Source of the DNA: WOZL01 sp041678645
GTDB lineage: Bacteria; Patescibacteriota; Dojkabacteria; SC72
Direction of reading: 5' to 3'
DNA: 20,120 nt
Assembly: GCA_041678645.1 (NCBI GenBank)
Contig: JBAYNT010000007.1
Span: forward strand, 1 to 20,120
The translations under genes were made by a program, and so were the position numbers. Positions 19,303 to 20,120 of the stretch are shown one piece after another (the first letter of the stretch is position 1; each line of letters begins with the position of its first letter). The notes beneath the pieces were generated by a model. The model was not told the DNA's origin, ran no database searches, and worked only from the letters and a program-made list of their open reading frames with translations.

Positions 19303-20120
19303 GATGAGATCCCTCCAAACCCTTTAAATACTCCAACTGTTAATATCGTTACCCATAAAGCTATTACAAACAAATCACCGATATTTCTCCCAAGTTTACC
19401 TTTCCTCCATAAGACAAATACTTCTATGAACATCAGGAAGAGCAGAAATCCTACAATTATTATATTTATCCCATCTGTACTTTTTATACTGTTAATCAAT
19501 ATGGATAGATTAAAATTACTGTAATCTTCTGTTTCTCCTTCCATAAAGTATTCCGTGATATCTATTTCGGAAGTATTTCCAACTTCATCGGATATTTGGA
19601 GGATGACTTTTTCGCTTGGATTAAAATCTAACAAACGGATATTCTTACTCTCTGCAGCTAGAAAAGAGGTTTTCTCTTCACCATTTATCACTTTAAGCTC
19701 ATACCATGGCTCGTCAGCATCAAAACTTAGTATGAATGCACCATCTTCTCTTACAACTTTTATAGACTCTCTTATAATCGTTGGGGAAGTAATATCTACA
19801 GTAAAAGACACTGCGTCGCTTACAATATTAGTTCCTTTAACTTTTGCCTCTAATTTGTGCCCTCCCTCAACCCATGCTTCCTCTGATGAATACTCCCATG
19901 ATTTGTCGCCTTGCTCTATGTTAGCTATTTTATTTTCTAAATCATATATCTCAACGGTATATTTCTGTTTATCACCCTCTACATTCCCTTTAATTAACAC
20001 GGCAGGATCTCTTAAAACATCTCCCGATTTAGGATGTGTAATGCTTATGGCTTTTATCTGTCCTGATTCTATGACTGGAGACTTCGTTACTGGGGCAACT
20101 GGCTGAGATACGCTTCCTTG
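19299..20120 (-). CDS. C-terminal part of a surface protein with Ig-like domains and two membrane helices (partial)
   Basis: The frame is open to the right edge of the window, so the gene begins beyond 20120; 273 residues are visible. A Ser/Pro/Val linker (QGSVSQPVAPVTKSPV) comes first. A bacterial Ig-like or FnIII-type beta domain follows: ITHPKSGDVLRDPAVLIKG through VSFTVDITSP. A second beta domain ends LQISDEVGNTSEIDITEYF, a typical Ig-like repeat ending. Two membrane helices near the C-terminus (INIIIVGFLLFLMFIEVFVLW and a second after GRNIGD) hold it in the membrane. A GTG at 20000 is only an internal codon. It is probably a secreted, envelope-bound structural or adhesion protein. The polytopic membrane gene downstream overlaps by 4 nt. 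Confidence 0.72.
   Translation of the reverse strand, partial: QGSVSQPVAPVTKSPVIESGQIKAISITHPKSGDVLRDPAVLIKGNVEGDKQKYTVEIYDLENKIANIEQGDKSWEYSSEEAWVEGGHKLEAKVKGTNIVSDAVSFTVDITSPTIIRESIKVVREDGAFILSFDADEPWYELKVINGEEKTSFLAAESKNIRLLDFNPSEKVILQISDEVGNTSEIDITEYFMEGETEDYSNFNLSILINSIKSTDGINIIIVGFLLFLMFIEVFVLWRKGKLGRNIGDLFVIALWVTILTVGVFKGFGGISS

Noticed and set aside
19998..20000. GTG start for the Ig-like protein
   Set aside because: The frame is open to the window edge with Ig-like and linker sequence, so the codon is an internal valine of a partial gene.
1..20120. CRISPR arrays, insertion sequences, phage genes, rRNA genes
   Set aside because: No regularly spaced repeats, transposase or integrase motifs, terminal inverted repeats or rRNA-like sequence were seen on either strand.

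Overview
The window reads as a compact, AT-rich bacterial chromosome segment, most likely from the Candidate Phyla Radiation (Patescibacteria). A Dojkabacteria- or Microgenomates-like member is my guess, not a demonstrated placement. The reasons are very short intergenic gaps, overlapping convergent genes, few Shine-Dalgarno sites, small or divergent family members (a SecD without its usual partner length, a minimal SecF-like protein, short GreA copies) and an archaeal-like UMP kinase. TGA is used as a normal stop (e.g. the stops at 4019-4021, 8292-8294 and 19299-19301), so this is not a TGA-recoding lineage. No insertion sequence, phage gene, rRNA gene or CRISPR array is visible, and no gene-free stretch exceeds about 245 bases.

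Layout. (1) 1-3276: the tail of an alpha/beta-hydrolase-like gene, then a redox/metal-flavoured neighbourhood. Leftward: a small zinc-ribbon protein, a DUF134 helix-turn-helix protein, a membrane-anchored deacetylase-like/glutaredoxin-like fusion, a ferredoxin and a HIT protein. Divergently, rightward: a CsoR/DUF156-type repressor with altered ligand residues, then thioredoxin. The divergent intergenic region carries GGGTA/TACCC inverted repeats placed on both promoters. (2) 3305-5074, leftward: tRNA-Pro(GGG), a capless HAD protein and a membrane-anchored beta-rich protein. (3) 5159-9695, rightward: an apparent operon of DUF3048 protein, wHTH-nucleotidyltransferase protein, SecD-like, SecF-like and MiaA. 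(4) 9659-11493, leftward: 2H phosphoesterase-like protein and seryl-tRNA synthetase. (5) 11561-12565: DHH phosphoesterase. (6) 12555-14474, leftward: LysRS and a small unknown helical protein. (7) 14584-15873: GlyRS. (8) 15870-17165, leftward: tRNA-Glu(CTC), trmD, and a GreA-like gene with its own promoter. (9) 17314-17787: canonical GreA. (10) 17789-20120, leftward: partial Ig-like membrane protein, polytopic membrane protein, UMP kinase.

Function. Most of the window serves translation and RNA metabolism: three class II aminoacyl-tRNA synthetases, MiaA and TrmD (both modify tRNA position 37), two tRNAs, two transcript-cleavage factors and a nanoRNase-type DHH enzyme. A second theme is envelope and export. 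A third is thiol/iron-sulfur redox at the left end.

The most striking signals are four. Well-formed -10 boxes lie only 5-8 nt upstream of start codons, suggesting leaderless transcripts. The left-end divergent promoter has shared operators and a repressor that has lost two of three canonical metal ligands. A deacetylase-like domain lacking its catalytic motifs is fused to a glutaredoxin-like domain lacking the nucleophilic cysteine. The SecD/SecF-like pair appears strongly reduced.
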